From Nitrospiraceae bacterium (GTDB lineage Bacteria > Nitrospirota > Nitrospiria > Nitrospirales > Nitrospiraceae), in assembly GCA_919902505.1 (NCBI GenBank), contig CAKKRE010000018.1:62001-126000 (forward strand): DNA of 64,000 nt, read 5' to 3'. The position numbers and the translations under genes are program-made. The first letter of the stretch is position 1. Every line of letters begins with the position of its first letter. The notes beneath the pieces were generated by a model. The model was not told the DNA's origin. It ran no database searches and saw only the letters and a list, made by a program, of their open reading frames with translations. This document shows positions 50,053 to 59,947 of this stretch, piece by piece.

Positions 50053-52758
50053 TTACGCTCCGTGGCACTTCTTGAATTTTTTCCCGCTCCCGCAGGGGCA
50101 GGGATCGTTGCGACCGGTCTTGTCCGCCTGGCTCTGGACGCTTTGCGGGACCGGCTCGTCGCTGCGGTTGAGCACCATCCGCGGCGGTGGGATCGGCTCG
50201 GGTGCGGGAGGCGGCGGTTGCTCGCCTCGCACGGCCTGGACGCGGAACATCCGCTCCAGCACATCCGACTTGATCCGGTCCATCATGGAGGAGAACATGT
50301 CGAACCCTTCGCGCTTGTATTCGATCAGCGGGTCCTTTTGCCCATACCCACGCAGGCCGATGCCGTCCCGCAAATGGTCCATGCCCAGCAAGTGATCTTT
50401 CCAGTGGTGGTCGATCACCTGGAGCAGCAGCATCTTTTCCAGATACCGCATCAGCTCGGAGCTGAGCTCCTGTTCCTTGTGGTCGTAGGCCCGCCGGACC
50501 TGGTTCTGAATGTCCTCGATCAGCGCATCCCGCCCGACGTCTTTGAAATGGTCTGCGACGCTGCCGCGACCCTGCGTCACATCCAACGCGAACTGGCCTT
50601 GGAGGGCTTCCCCGAGGCCGTTGAAATCCCATTCTTCCTGATACTGATCGGCCGGGCAGTAGGTATCCACGAACGCGTTCACGATGTCTCGCATCATGTC
50701 GTGAATATCCTGCTGGATGTGTTCGCCGGCCAGCACGGCGTGGCGGTGCTGGTAGATCACTTCCCGCTGCTTGTTCATCACGTCGTCGTATTCGAGGAGC
50801 TGTTTGCGGATTTCGAAGTTGTGCGCCTCGACCTTTTTCTGCGCGTTGGCGATGGCCCTGGTGACCATGCCGTGTTCGATCGGCACGCCTTCTTCCATGC
50901 CCAGCTTGAGCATCAACTGGGAGACGCGCTCGGAGGCGAAAATGCGCATCAGATCGTCTTCGAGCGACAGGTAAAAGCGCGAGGAGCCGGGATCGCCCTG
51001 GCGGCCGGCGCGGCCACGGAGCTGGTTGTCGATGCGGCGGCTTTCGTGCCGCTCGGTGCCGAGGATATGGAGCCCCCCGGCGGCGACTACTTCCTGCTTG
51101 TCCTTTTCGCAATCGGTCTTGATCTCGTCGTAAATTTGTTTCTTCCGCTCGTCCGTCAGCGTTTCGTCCTGGTACAGGATGCGTTTGAACAGGAAGTCGG
51201 CGTTGCCGCCGAGTAGAATGTCGGTGCCGCGGCCCGCCATGTTGGTGGCGATGGTGACGGCATCTTTGCGCCCCGCTTGCGCGATGATCTCCGCTTCTTT
51301 CTCATGGAACTTGGCGTTCAAGACATTGTGCTTCACGCCGTTTCGGCTGAGGTAGCCGGAGAGCCGCTCGGATTTTTCAATGGAGACGGTGCCGACCAGG
51401 ACCGGCTGCCCACGCTGGTTGCAGTCCTTGATTTCCTCGACGATCGCCGTGAATTTTTCTTTTTCCGTCCGGAAGACGACGTCGGCGTAATCCTTGCGGA
51501 CCATCGACCGGTTGGTCGGCACGACGTTGACGTCCAGATTGTAGATCTTGGCGAACTCTCCCGCTTCCGTGTCGGCCGTACCGGTCATGCCGGCCAGCTT
51601 TTTGTACATACGGAAGTAGTTCTGGAAGGTGACGGAGGCCAGGGTCTGGTTCTCGTTGGCGATCTTGACGCCTTCTTTGGCTTCCACGGCCTGGTGTAAC
51701 CCGTCGCTCCACCGGCGACCCGGCATCAATCGGCCGGTAAACTCATCGACGATGATGACCTCGCCGTCCTTGACCACATAATCGACATCGCGCTTATAGA
51801 GTGAATAGGCCTGGAGCGCTTTCACGACGTGGTGGACCAGGTCCATGTGCTGCAGGTCGTAGAGATTGTCCACGCCCAGCAGTTTCTCCACGCGGACGTT
51901 GCCCTCTTCCGTGAGTGAGGCGGTTTTGGTCTTTTCTTCGATCGTATAGTCGTGCTCCGCCTTGAGCTGCGGGATGATCGAATTGATGCGGTAGTACAGA
52001 TCGGTCGTTTGATCGGTGGGACCGGAGATGATCAAGGGCGTGCGCGCTTCGTCGATCAGAATGCTGTCGACTTCGTCCACGATGGCGAAGTTCAGCGGGC
52101 GCTGGACGCATTGGCTCAGGTCGCTGACGATCAGGTTGTCGCGCAGGTAATCGAACCCGTATTCGTTGTTGGTGCCGTAGGTGATCTCGGCGCGATAGGC
52201 CTCGTGCCTGGTGCAGGGCCGCAAATCTTGCAGACGCTTGTCCGACGCTTCATAGGTCGGATCGTATAAAAAGGATGCATCGTGCTGGATGATGCCGACG
52301 GAGAGGCCCAGCGCGTGATAGAGCTGCGCCATCCATTGGGCGTCGCGTTTGGCCAGATAATCGTTGACGGTGACCAGGTGGGCGCCTTTGCCTTCGAGCG
52401 CATTTAAATAAAGAGGCAATGTGGCGACCAGGGTCTTGCCCTCACCGGTCTTCATTTCGGCGATCCGGCCTTTATTCAGGATCATGCCGCCGATGAGCTG
52501 CACGTCGAAATGCCGCATATTCAACCGACGACGGGACATTTCCCGGCAGACGGCGAAGGCTTCGGGCAGAATATCGTCCAGCGTGTCTCCGTCTTCGAGA
52601 CGTTTCTTGAACTCTTGCGTCTTCTCGGCCAAAGCCTGGTCGGATAGGGGCGTGAGGCTCGATTCGAGTCCGTTGATGCGCTCGACGATCGGGCGCAACG
52701 CTTTGATCTCGCGGTCGTTTTTGCTTCCGAAGATGATGTTCAGGACTTGGGTCAACAT
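50053..52758 (-). CDS. secA: Preprotein translocase ATPase SecA
   Basis: SecA drives export of unfolded proteins through SecYEG. The 901-residue protein has Walker [15 protein letters not shown] (about 100-113), [19 protein letters not shown] (about 210), the preprotein cross-linking domain, the helical wing and scaffold, and helicase motifs such as [18 protein letters not shown] (about 490) and [18 protein letters not shown]. The C-terminal zinc tail [17 protein letters not shown], which contacts SecB and lipids, is complete. Length is typical. It is transcribed alone or with the downstream midA-nuo genes; a small hairpin and 177 bp separate them. Confidence 0.99.
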   Translation of the reverse strand: MLTQVLNIIFGSKNDREIKALRPIVERINGLESSLTPLSDQALAEKTQEFKKRLEDGDTLDDILPEAFAVCREMSRRRLNMRHFDVQLIGGMILNKGRIAEMKTGEGKTLVATLPLYLNALEGKGAHLVTVNDYLAKRDAQWMAQLYHALGLSVGIIQHDASFLYDPTYEASDKRLQDLRPCTRHEAYRAEITYGTNNEYGFDYLRDNLIVSDLSQCVQRPLNFAIVDEVDSILIDEARTPLIISGPTDQTTDLYYRINSIIPQLKAEHDYTIEEKTKTASLTEEGNVRVEKLLGVDNLYDLQHMDLVHHVVKALQAYSLYKRDVDYVVKDGEVIIVDEFTGRLMPGRRWSDGLHQAVEAKEGVKIANENQTLASVTFQNYFRMYKKLAGMTGTADTEAGEFAKIYNLDVNVVPTNRSMVRKDYADVVFRTEKEKFTAIVEEIKDCNQRGQPVLVGTVSIEKSERLSGYLSRNGVKHNVLNAKFHEKEAEIIAQAGRKDAVTIATNMAGRGTDILLGGNADFLFKRILYQDETLTDERKKQIYDEIKTDCEKDKQEVVAAGGLHILGTERHESRRIDNQLRGRAGRQGDPGSSRFYLSLEDDLMRIFASERVSQLMLKLGMEEGVPIEHGMVTRAIANAQKKVEAHNFEIRKQLLEYDDVMNKQREVIYQHRHAVLAGEHIQQDIHDMMRDIVNAFVDTYCPADQYQEEWDFNGLGEALQGQFALDVTQGRGSVADHFKDVGRDALIEDIQNQVRRAYDHKEQELSSELMRYLEKMLLLQVIDHHWKDHLLGMDHLRDGIGLRGYGQKDPLIEYKREGFDMFSSMMDRIKSDVLERMFRVQAVRGEQPPPPAPEPIPPPRMVLNRSDEPVPQSVQSQADKTGRNDPCPCGSGKKFKKCHGA

Positions 52759-53013
52759 GCAGACGTACCTTTATTCACAGGAACCTTCTCACGGGCGAGA
52801 CTCACCCTCTGAGCATGGGCTCGGCGGCGGAGTATACAGGAATGCATAGGGGAATCCTACCCAAACTGTGTTGAAGGTCTCAACTGCTTTGCAATGAACG
52901 GAGTCGACGGGCCTCCCGTCGTTGCTTTCGCATGCGCTGCGATTTATAGTGAGGCTCACCGCTTCGCCGGCTCTACAGGCGAAGGTCACCCACGGATTCC
53001 ACTGCGGATTTCG

Positions 53014-54093
53014 ATGCGGCAAGGGGCCATCTTCTCTCTCAGTCTCATCACGAGCGTTCCGCTCTTCTGCCTGGTTGTTCTCGTATCCCAGGTTGAGTTA
53101 TCGGCGGCCTCGCCCACGTCATCTGAATCGGCCCGGCGCAGTTATGAGCGGGGCGTCACGTTGTTTCGCGAAGGCAATGCCGACGGCGCGATCGAGGCAT
53201 TGAAGAAGGCCTTGGCACAGAATCCCAAGCTGGCCGAGGCCTACCATGTGTTGGGACTCGTCTATTTCCAGAATAAGCGCAATCCCGATGAGGCGATCCA
53301 GGCCTACAAGCAGTCGCTGAAATTGGGGCCGGCTTCCGCGGAGATTCTGAACGATCTCGCCGATGTGTATCTGGCGCAAGGGCGTGGCAGCGACGCGGAG
53401 GGGGTGTTGCGGCAGGCGCTGGATATCGCGCCTGGAAACGAAGAGGCCCATCTGGATCTGGCGCGCCTCTATGAAGAGCGGCATGATCGCGCGAATGCCG
53501 CGAAGATGTATCAGTCCCTCCTGCGGGTGCGTCCCGACCATGCCGATGCCCTGTATCATTTAGCGAGTCTCTACGACAGTCAAGGGGACCTCAGGCTGGC
53601 CCGCGAGTATTTGTCCCGTCTTACACAGGCGAACCCCGGGCATGCGGATGCCTGGTATCTCCTCGGGCGACTGGCCGAGCGCGGCAACGACCTCAACGCC
53701 GCCGCCACTGCATTCAAGGAAGCCATTGCGGTCAAGGCCGATCTGGTCGATGCCCATTACAACCTGGGGTTTGTCTATCGGAGTCAGGGACTGCTGGCAG
53801 AAGCCGAACGGGAATTCCTGGAGGTGATCCGGTATCGCCCCGAATATGCGGAGGCCCATTTAAATTTGGGCATGGTCTACACCAGCTTGAACCGGCTGGA
53901 GGAGGCGGAGAAGGAGCACGAGCGAGCGGTGGCCCTCAAGCCTCAATCGGCGGAGGCCCACTATAACCTCGGGGTCTTTTACGAGCTTCATCGCAAGGAC
54001 ATGGGGCGGGCGCTGGCGCAATACCGGCGCTATCGGGATCTCGGCGGCCGGGACGAGAGGGTCGAGCGCATCATCGGCATAGGCGGGCCGTAA
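53014..54093 (+). CDS. Exported TPR-repeat protein
   Basis: From the ATG at 53014 (MRQGAIFSLSL) the protein has 359 residues: a signal peptide or single anchor (about 1-32), then about eight tandem tetratricopeptide repeats. Typical units are AEAYHVLGLVYFQNKRNPDE, AEILNDLADVYLAQGRGSD, VDAHYNLGFVYRSQGLLAEA and AEAHLNLGMVYTSLNRLEEA. Such proteins are protein-protein scaffolds in the periplasm. No partner is evident. An in-frame ATG at 52894 would put the signal segment inside the protein, so it is rejected. The 255-bp gap to secA shows no clear promoter hexamers. Confidence 0.85.
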   Translation: MRQGAIFSLSLITSVPLFCLVVLVSQVELSAASPTSSESARRSYERGVTLFREGNADGAIEALKKALAQNPKLAEAYHVLGLVYFQNKRNPDEAIQAYKQSLKLGPASAEILNDLADVYLAQGRGSDAEGVLRQALDIAPGNEEAHLDLARLYEERHDRANAAKMYQSLLRVRPDHADALYHLASLYDSQGDLRLAREYLSRLTQANPGHADAWYLLGRLAERGNDLNAAATAFKEAIAVKADLVDAHYNLGFVYRSQGLLAEAEREFLEVIRYRPEYAEAHLNLGMVYTSLNRLEEAEKEHERAVALKPQSAEAHYNLGVFYELHRKDMGRALAQYRRYRDLGGRDERVERIIGIGGP

Positions 54094-54190
54094 CCGGCCC
54101 CGGCCGAACGACCCTTGGAGGCCAAAAAGTTGCGTTGACGCTCCGTCGGTCAGTTTGTTACCATGCCCCCCATATTCTCGGTCCTGCTCT

Positions 54191-54496
54191 ATGCGTAGTC
54201 CTCATTTTAGAAGCATCGTCTGGGTTGTCGCTTTCGCCGTCATCGCTTTATTGGCAGTGACGACCGGGAGTGCGGTCGCGCACGAACTTCAACATGCCGC
54301 GCATCACGATGCCGGCATGCATGGATCCGGCATTTGTGCCTGGATGTGTGCGACGGCCGGGGTGCATGTGGTGACCCCCGTTCATTCGACGCATCTGTTC
54401 ACCGTGGCCGGTGACGCTTCGTTCCGCTCTGACACTGTGCTCTTACCCCAGCGACTCGCCCCGAGTCGGCCTCGCGCTCCACCCCTGTTCGCCTAA
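54191..54496 (+). CDS. Small exported His-rich CxWxC protein, copy 1
   Basis: This 101-residue protein has a signal peptide or membrane anchor (about 10-30, ending GSAVA), then HELQHAAHHDAGMHGSG and ICAWMCATAG. The pattern of several His followed by Cys-x-Trp-x-Cys recurs in two other small proteins of this cluster (58335 and 61792), so I regard them as one family. His and Cys residues suggest metal binding on the periplasmic side; family function is unknown. The start is at the ATG 54191 (MRSPHFRS). It lies 132 bp upstream of the first sialidase-fold gene. Confidence 0.7.
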   Translation: MRSPHFRSIVWVVAFAVIALLAVTTGSAVAHELQHAAHHDAGMHGSGICAWMCATAGVHVVTPVHSTHLFTVAGDASFRSDTVLLPQRLAPSRPRAPPLFA

Positions 54497-54628
54497 TCCA
54501 AGTCTCCGTTGTGCCTGTCCCGCTCCGCGACGCACTGTCGCAGAGCCCGAGGAAACAGTTCGGCGAGGTGTCTCGCATGCTGTGGGTGCATTCCTTCTTT
54601 CAGCTCGTCGGAATACGAGGACACTGCG

Positions 54629-55906
54629 ATGGTCCCTGTGCGTGAGATCGGCGTTGCCCTGTGTGGTGCTGCGACCCTGCTGACCCTCGTCGGCTTCAGC
54701 AGCGGAGCCTCTGCCCACAATGAATCCCAGGCTGTCACGATGCTCGGGGCGCCGCTTACGCTCGTCCAGTCCACCACGGCGCTTTCTCCCCCCACGCTTC
54801 GGTTTCATCGCGATGGACGTTTGCACGCGGCCTGGATTGAAAAAAACGGGGTGCAGGGGGAGGTGAAGGCCGCAGCTATTCCCGCTGATCACTCGTCGGT
54901 CGCCCAGGTGTCCGTCAATCCGCCGGGTGCCGGGCCGGAAGCCGTGCATCAATCACCGGGTTTCGCCATAGGCGGTGACGGAGAACAGTTCGTCACCTGG
55001 TCATCCGCCAATAAGAACTCCGGAGCATTATTCGCCTCGGATCTCCAGCTGGCTCGATCCGCCGACAGGGGTGCACGTTTTGTTCAGTCGCCGGTGCAGG
55101 TCAATGACGATGGCGTGGCTATTTCGCATACCTTCGAGCATGTGGTTGCCGGAAAAAATGGCGAGGTCTATGTCGCATGGCTGGATGGGCGGAGCAAGGA
55201 CCGGAGCGGGGCGGGGATCATGTTCGCTTGCTCGCCGGACCATGGCGCCACGGTCGGCAAGAATCTCGTCCTCGACGGAATGGCCTGTCCCTGTTGTCGT
55301 CCGATGCTCGCGCAGGCGCCGGATGGGTCGTTGTGGGTCGCCTGGCGTAAGACCTTCGAGGGCAATGTGCGGGACATTGTGGTTGCGCGTTCGACCGACC
55401 AGGGCCGGACCTTTTCCCCGCCGACCGTCGTCAGTCGGGACGGATGGGTATTTGACGCCTGTCCCCATCGGGGTCCCTCGATCGCATTCGATGGCCGAGG
55501 ACGCCTCTACATCGGGTGGTACACCGAGGGCAAGGACGAACAGCCGCGCCTCTTCATCTCAACATCGGACGATCAGGGCGCGACGTTTTCCGCGCCGGTG
55601 GCGCTGCACAATGCCGCAACCTCTCTGCCGGACAATCTCCACATGGCCGTCCATCCGGATGGTCGGGTCGTGGCGGTGTGGGAGGAAGTGACGGGGGTGC
55701 GGAAGCGCGTGGTGATGCGGGTTTCTGACGATCGCGGGCAGACATTCGGCCCGATGCAGACCTTGAGCCGCGGCTCCAAGGCCGAGCATCCGACCGTGGC
55801 TATCCACGACAGTGGAGCGGTGGCATTGGGCTGGACCGAACATGCCTTTCCGCACAACAGAATTATCGTACAACAAGGGCAATTGTCGCGCGTGGTGACA
55901 CCCTAG
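54629..55906 (+). CDS. Exported sialidase-fold (BNR) protein with CxCC and CPHR motifs, copy 1
   Basis: The 425-residue protein starts at the ATG 54629 (MVPVREIG, GAGG before it) with a signal peptide ending about ASA-H. Five Asp-box motifs (SADRGARF, SPDHGATV, STDQGRTF, SDDQGATF, SDDRGQTF) predict a six-bladed beta-propeller like sialidases. No sialidase catalytic Arg triad or FRIP motif was recognised. Unusual motifs are CPCCRP at about residues 219-224 and ACPHRGPS at about 277, found at the same positions in the paralogue at 59948. Cys and His clusters suggest metal or disulfide chemistry rather than sugar cleavage. Confidence 0.75.
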   Translation: MVPVREIGVALCGAATLLTLVGFSSGASAHNESQAVTMLGAPLTLVQSTTALSPPTLRFHRDGRLHAAWIEKNGVQGEVKAAAIPADHSSVAQVSVNPPGAGPEAVHQSPGFAIGGDGEQFVTWSSANKNSGALFASDLQLARSADRGARFVQSPVQVNDDGVAISHTFEHVVAGKNGEVYVAWLDGRSKDRSGAGIMFACSPDHGATVGKNLVLDGMACPCCRPMLAQAPDGSLWVAWRKTFEGNVRDIVVARSTDQGRTFSPPTVVSRDGWVFDACPHRGPSIAFDGRGRLYIGWYTEGKDEQPRLFISTSDDQGATFSAPVALHNAATSLPDNLHMAVHPDGRVVAVWEEVTGVRKRVVMRVSDDRGQTFGPMQTLSRGSKAEHPTVAIHDSGAVALGWTEHAFPHNRIIVQQGQLSRVVTP

Positions 55907-55946
55907 CGCGGCACCGGAAGTGCGACGACAACGACGGAATAATTCG

Positions 55947-56069
55947 CAGGATGCTCAAAAAGGCCGTCCAGCAAGGCCGCAGCAAGCGAAGGGGCGAAGC
56001 GTACTGTTCCCGTACGGTGAGGCTCTGAACGCCGCGAGAACGAAGCTGGCGGACTTTTTCAGCATTCTG
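55947..56069. repeat. 123-bp MITE-like element with terminal inverted repeats
   Basis: CAGGATGCTCAAAAAGGCCG (from 55947) and GCTGGCGGACTTTTTCAGCA (from 56045) are imperfect inverted ends about 25 bp long. The core has GCGTACTGTTCCCGTACG and short direct repeats. It lies between the sialidase-fold gene and the next gene, 20 bp before that gene's ATG, so it forms the leader of the 56090 gene. I have seen this end sequence as a frequent repeat in Nitrospira-like genomes, from memory only. Confidence 0.75.
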
Positions 56070-56089
56070 CAGGAGCAAGGGGAGGAGTC

Positions 56090-56548
56090 ATGAAGACGCA
56101 GGTGGATCGGCGAGTGGGACGGATGGGGCTGTACGGGTTGGTGGGATTGGCGCTCATGCTGTGGGCGCCGGGCGTGTCCGCCGCCGATGGAAAGGCGGAG
56201 AAGTCTTTCACTATTGCAGTGACCGACCAGCAGGGGGTCGAGACCGAGCTGAAGAACGGCATCTTCTATTGGGAAGAAAAAATGAGTGAGACCTCGTTCG
56301 TCCCGCATGAGTTGCGGCACCTGCCGGCCAAGCGCGGCACGGCAACGGTCAATATCAAGTTCGACCAGATCAAGCAGATTGAGATCAAGCTCGGCGCCGA
56401 CAAGACTGCGCCGGCCATGACGGTGACCTTAACGAACGGCAAGAACGGGGAATTTACGCCTGCCGTCAGCGGCAGCTTCAAGGGCGAATCGGATTTCGGC
56501 CAGGTCGAAGTACCGATCGGATCTGTATCCAAGGTGATGTTCAAGTAA
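56090..56548 (+). CDS. Exported protein of unknown function
   Basis: The 152-residue protein starts at an ATG after GGGGAGGAG and has a signal peptide (about 1-32, ending GVSA). The rest is a beta-rich domain: FTIAVTDQQGVETELKNGIF, TATVNIKFDQIKQIEIKLG and GQVEVPIGSVSKVMFK. Not recognised as a named family. The I-D-Q-I/I-G-S-V pattern near the end recalls proteins that scaffold beta-sandwiches. It is 34 bp upstream of tonB and likely co-transcribed with it. Confidence 0.8.
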   Translation: MKTQVDRRVGRMGLYGLVGLALMLWAPGVSAADGKAEKSFTIAVTDQQGVETELKNGIFYWEEKMSETSFVPHELRHLPAKRGTATVNIKFDQIKQIEIKLGADKTAPAMTVTLTNGKNGEFTPAVSGSFKGESDFGQVEVPIGSVSKVMFK

Positions 56549-56582
56549 GGGCGGAACGTCTCGTTTCGAAAGGACGTGTCCC

Positions 56583-57725
56583 ATGGAGAATGTGCTCGTG
56601 GCGCAATCGTGGCAACCGAAGCGGTCGATGACAGGGTGGGGAGTCTCGTTCCTGTTGCACGCCTGCCTCGCGCTTGCCGCATTCGGGCTGATGCCGACAA
56701 TGGCCATGATGGCGGAGAAAGAGCCGTTCAAATGGGATGTGGCGCTGGTCGAGGCTCCGCGCGAAGTGGTGCGCCAGGAAGAGCCGGCTCCGGTCCCGGA
56801 GGTGCAGCCTCCCGCTCCGACTCCCGTAAAGCCGCGACCTGAGCCGGTGCGTGCCGTGCCACCGTCGCCTCAGCCGGTGCAACGTCAGGTCGAAACGCGG
56901 GTGGTGCCGCAGGCGATCCAACGTGAGGTGCAGCCGGTCGTCGAAACCGTTCGTCCGCAGGAGCAGATTCAGCCGGCCAGGGAAGTGGTGCAGGTACAGG
57001 CGAAGCCCAACGAGCCGCAGGAGATTCAAAAAACGGAGCCGTTGATGCAAGCGGCGGTGCCTGCCGAGGTGGTACGGGAAACCGCCGCAGCCGTCGAGCA
57101 GACGGTGGTGGAGGCGGCGCCGGTGACCGCTCAGACTTATCAGGCCCAGGCGGTGGTCAGTGCGCCGTCGGTGGTGGAGACGAGGTCTGAACCGATCGTC
57201 ACGGCGAGCGCTCCGGTCGTGCAGGCTGCTCCGGCGACTGAACCGGCTCCGTCGGGTCCGGCCCCGGCCGTGGAGGCCGTCGCCGCCGTCAGTGAGCCGG
57301 TGGCCGCTCCTCCGGCTCCGGCGGAACCGGTCGCTGCCGCCCCTGCGCCAGTGGCTGCAGAGCAGCCGGATCCAGCGACGTTACAAGAACATCAAGTCGT
57401 GGCGCGCGTGGCGACGCCGAGGCCTGCCACCAAAGCCGACTATGGGTGGCTGGCCGAATCGCTGCATCGCCGCATTATCGAACTCCGGCATTATCCCAGC
57501 ACCGCGCGCTTGAACGGCTGGGAGGGCAAAGTCGTCTTGAAGGTCTCGATCCGCCAGGACGGGCAGCTGAAAGATGTCGAGGTGGTGAAAAGTTCAGGGC
57601 ATGAGTCGTTGGATCAGGCGGCGATGGAAGCGGTGCGCCGCGCCTGTCCGCTGCACATGAAACATGAATTGACCGCGCCGATGGTCGTGCTGCATCTGCC
57701 GGTCAGTTACAGTCTGAACCGATAG
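56583..57725 (+). CDS. TonB-type energy transducer
   Basis: TonB passes the proton-motive force to outer-membrane receptors. The 380-residue protein has an N-terminal membrane anchor (about 18-38: WGVSFLLHACLALAAFG), a Pro/Glu/Val-rich periplasmic spacer (about 58-270) and a C-terminal TonB domain (about 280-380). The domain includes RIIELRHYPSTARLNGWEGKV (shortened here: LRHYPSTARLNGWEG) with the conserved YP, and VEVVKSSGHESLDQAAMEAV. It is followed by the TlpA-like gene after 21 bp. The partner receptor is probably the one at 62222. ExbB/ExbD genes are not in the window. Confidence 0.92.
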   Translation: MENVLVAQSWQPKRSMTGWGVSFLLHACLALAAFGLMPTMAMMAEKEPFKWDVALVEAPREVVRQEEPAPVPEVQPPAPTPVKPRPEPVRAVPPSPQPVQRQVETRVVPQAIQREVQPVVETVRPQEQIQPAREVVQVQAKPNEPQEIQKTEPLMQAAVPAEVVRETAAAVEQTVVEAAPVTAQTYQAQAVVSAPSVVETRSEPIVTASAPVVQAAPATEPAPSGPAPAVEAVAAVSEPVAAPPAPAEPVAAAPAPVAAEQPDPATLQEHQVVARVATPRPATKADYGWLAESLHRRIIELRHYPSTARLNGWEGKVVLKVSIRQDGQLKDVEVVKSSGHESLDQAAMEAVRRACPLHMKHELTAPMVVLHLPVSYSLNR

Positions 57726-57746
57726 GATCGGTCTGGAGGGTACATT

Positions 57747-58328
57747 ATGCATGGTCGATCACAAGTCTGCCGGTTGCTAACACGAGTTCAAAGGCACCCT
57801 GTACGAAATATGCTTGTAACGGCGTTGTTGCTGTCGAGTCTTGCAGGATCGGTCTGGGCGATGGGCTCACGGCCGCCGGCTGCCGGCATGCCGGCCAGCG
57901 GGTTCTCGCTGACTGACCTCAACGGCAAGACGCATAGTCTGGAACAATACAAGGGGAAGGTTGTATTGCTCAATTTCTGGGCCACCTGGTGCAAGCCCTG
58001 CACAACGGAAATGCCCGCGATGCAGACGGCATACGATCAGCTGCGTGAGAAGGGATTTGTCGTGTTAGCGGTGAACGAGTTGGAAGACGAAGGCAAGGTT
58101 CGCGAGCACATCGCGGCCTACAAACACACCTTTCCGGTGCTTCTCGATCAGGAAAACAAAGTGGCCAACCAGTACGGGGTCTTCGGCTTGCCTGTGAGCG
58201 TGTTCATCGATCAGCACGGGGTGGTGCAGGAATACATTAAGGGTGGGTTACTGACGGAAGTCAGGATCCACGATATCGTCGGTCGGATTCAGAGCGCAGC
58301 GCCTGTAAAGGCAGCGGCGCTTCGTTAA
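57747..58328 (+). CDS. TlpA/ResA-like periplasmic thioredoxin, copy 1
   Basis: This 193-residue protein has an N-terminal export segment (about 22-42) and a thioredoxin domain of the TlpA type: GFSLTDLNGKTHSLEQYKGK, FWATWCKPCTTEMP (active site Cys-Lys-Pro-Cys at about 91-94) and cis-Pro region YGVFGLPVSVFID. It would reduce disulfides or deliver electrons to metal-binding cysteines. The start follows GGAGGGTACATT. It is the first of a pair with the next gene (58335, 6 bp gap), an order repeated at 61262-61792. Confidence 0.9.
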   Translation: MHGRSQVCRLLTRVQRHPVRNMLVTALLLSSLAGSVWAMGSRPPAAGMPASGFSLTDLNGKTHSLEQYKGKVVLLNFWATWCKPCTTEMPAMQTAYDQLREKGFVVLAVNELEDEGKVREHIAAYKHTFPVLLDQENKVANQYGVFGLPVSVFIDQHGVVQEYIKGGLLTEVRIHDIVGRIQSAAPVKAAALR

Positions 58329-58334
58329 GGGTCT

Positions 58335-58643
58335 ATGACCAGGACGCAGCACATCATGGTGAGTGTTCTGTTAGCCGGCTCGTTGCTGGCGCTCCAGGGG
58401 CTTGTCTATCCCCATGCGTTGGAACATGTATCGCACCATGCCCGGCATGGGGCCGACGTGCACAGCACTGTGCTCTGTTCCTGGATGTGTGCGGCCGGAC
58501 AGGATCTCGATATCGTGGTAGGGTTGTTTCACGTCGCTGTCCCCCTGATCGGTCACGTCGATCCCCTGGTGTCCGATTCGTTGCCGGTCGAGTCTTCCGC
58601 CCTGTGGGCCTCGCGGGGGCCCCCCGCTCCCTCTCTTTCCTGA
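58335..58643 (+). CDS. Small exported His-rich CxWxC protein, copy 2
   Basis: The 102-residue protein has an N-terminal signal/anchor (about 8-25), followed by HALEHVSHHARHGADVHS, then LCSWMCAAG. This is the same His-stretch plus CxWxC arrangement as in the products at 54191 and 61792. The C-terminus (about 55-102) is a second hydrophobic stretch and an Ala/Pro-rich tail. It follows the TlpA-like gene immediately (6 bp) and may be its substrate. Confidence 0.7.
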   Translation: MTRTQHIMVSVLLAGSLLALQGLVYPHALEHVSHHARHGADVHSTVLCSWMCAAGQDLDIVVGLFHVAVPLIGHVDPLVSDSLPVESSALWASRGPPAPSLS

Positions 58644-58661
58644 ACCGTTTTATCGGTTCAG
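58640..58661. terminator. Perfect stem-loop at the end of the CxWxC gene (copy 2)
   Basis: CTGAACCG-TTTTAT-CGGTTCAG is an 8-bp perfect stem overlapping the stop codon of copy 2. No U-tract follows, so this is a weak terminator or an mRNA-stability hairpin before the next gene. Confidence 0.45.
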
Positions 58662-58768
58662 AACCGTCATCCATTAACTAGTCACTGCGGAGGGTATGCC
58701 GGAGGCTGATGTCGGCTTCAGGTGTCATTTTGCAGCATCCTCCGCGTCCCAAGAAAGGATCGTGTGTC

Positions 58769-59884
58769 ATGCGGTACCCAGGTAGAAGATGGCTCGTGTC
58801 CCTGTTGAGTGCAGTGAGTGTGTTCGGTGTTGGCGTCGCCTCGGCGCCGTCGGCCCATGCGGCCTGCGGCGCCGTGACCTGTTTTGTGGTGATCGGATCG
58901 CAGCAGCAGGTGCCCCAAGCCGGCCTGCTGACGTTTAATTCAATCTACAACTATACCCCCATGCGTTTGTTGGACGGGACGTCGGGCATCATTCCCGCCA
59001 TCAACCAAGATCAGCGTCGTCTGATTCTCGATCACCATCAGGAAACCCGCACAATCACTCAGACGATGACCTTTGATTTGAACTACGGCATTACGGATCG
59101 ATTCGCTGTGCAGGTCACCATTCCCTATCTCTGGCGAACGCATCGCCACATGGACGCCCTAGGGGAGGGTGGGGAGAACGGCAACGGCGAGCCGGTACAC
59201 TTCGGGGACAACAATGTCGGCGACATGATTCTCACTGCGAAGTACAACATTCTGCCGACTCTTCGGAGCATGCTCGTCGCAGGGTTCGGCGTGCAACTTC
59301 CGACCGGGAGTACGCAAACCAAGGACAGCGAAGGTCATGTCATGGAGTCGCCGACGCAATTGGGGCGCGGCAATGTGGGGTTGATCGGGTCGCTGTACCA
59401 GACCTACGAATTGATCCCTCATCGGCTGAATCAATTTTCCTATGCCAGTTATCGCCATACGTTTCGGAACAATGACGGCTATCAATTCGGGGATGAGTAC
59501 AATTTGAATATCGGCGCCAATCTGGTCACGCTGCCGTGGTTGGTGCTGATGGGACAGGTCAATTGGCGGTACTTGACGCATGACAATATCAGTGCCTCCC
59601 TCGAGCAGTCGGCTCCGACGGGTAATGGCGGCGGGGTCGATCCGGCGGTAGTCGACGCGCTTATTGCGAATCGTCGAGTGCCCGGCACCGGGTCGACGTA
59701 CTTGGCGTTCTCGCCGGGGTTTCAGGTCAGCTTGGAAGGGTTGATCGATTCCCCGCTCACGAAAATGACCTCCGTGTATTTTTATTCGCAGATTCCCATT
59801 GCCCGGGATTCAAACAATAACCTGGCGCAGGGCACCAGTTTCATTTTCGGTCTCACCAAGTCCTTTCAAATGGTGAAGTCGTGA
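58769..59884 (+). CDS. Outer-membrane beta-barrel protein of the metal-type cluster
   Basis: From the ATG 58769 (AAAGGATCG before it) the 371-residue protein has a signal peptide (about 1-31, SAHA). The mature N-terminus CGAVTCFVV has two Cys. Then come many amphipathic strands: MTFDLNYGITDRFAVQVTIP, MILTAKYNILPTL, MLVAGFGVQLPTGS, VTLPWLVLMGQVNWRYLTH and FIFGLTKSFQM. These fit a 12-16-stranded barrel of the transporter/phenol-degradation (COG4313) type. Family placement is approximate. It sits between CxWxC copy 2 and sialidase-fold copy 2. Confidence 0.7.
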   Translation: MRYPGRRWLVSLLSAVSVFGVGVASAPSAHAACGAVTCFVVIGSQQQVPQAGLLTFNSIYNYTPMRLLDGTSGIIPAINQDQRRLILDHHQETRTITQTMTFDLNYGITDRFAVQVTIPYLWRTHRHMDALGEGGENGNGEPVHFGDNNVGDMILTAKYNILPTLRSMLVAGFGVQLPTGSTQTKDSEGHVMESPTQLGRGNVGLIGSLYQTYELIPHRLNQFSYASYRHTFRNNDGYQFGDEYNLNIGANLVTLPWLVLMGQVNWRYLTHDNISASLEQSAPTGNGGGVDPAVVDALIANRRVPGTGSTYLAFSPGFQVSLEGLIDSPLTKMTSVYFYSQIPIARDSNNNLAQGTSFIFGLTKSFQMVKS

Positions 59885-59919
59885 GCCGACCGAGAACATC
59901 GTTCTTGGGGGTGGCTCAC
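59881..59919. terminator. Long stem-loop after the beta-barrel gene
   Basis: GTGAGCC at 59881 pairs with GGCTCAC at 59913, and GAGAAC-ATC-GTTCTT extends the stem. It overlaps the stop codon and lies 29 bp before the next ATG. No U-tract is visible. Possible terminator or processing site. Confidence 0.5.
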
Positions 59920-59947
59920 GAAACCAAGGGGAATAAAGGAAGTCGCC

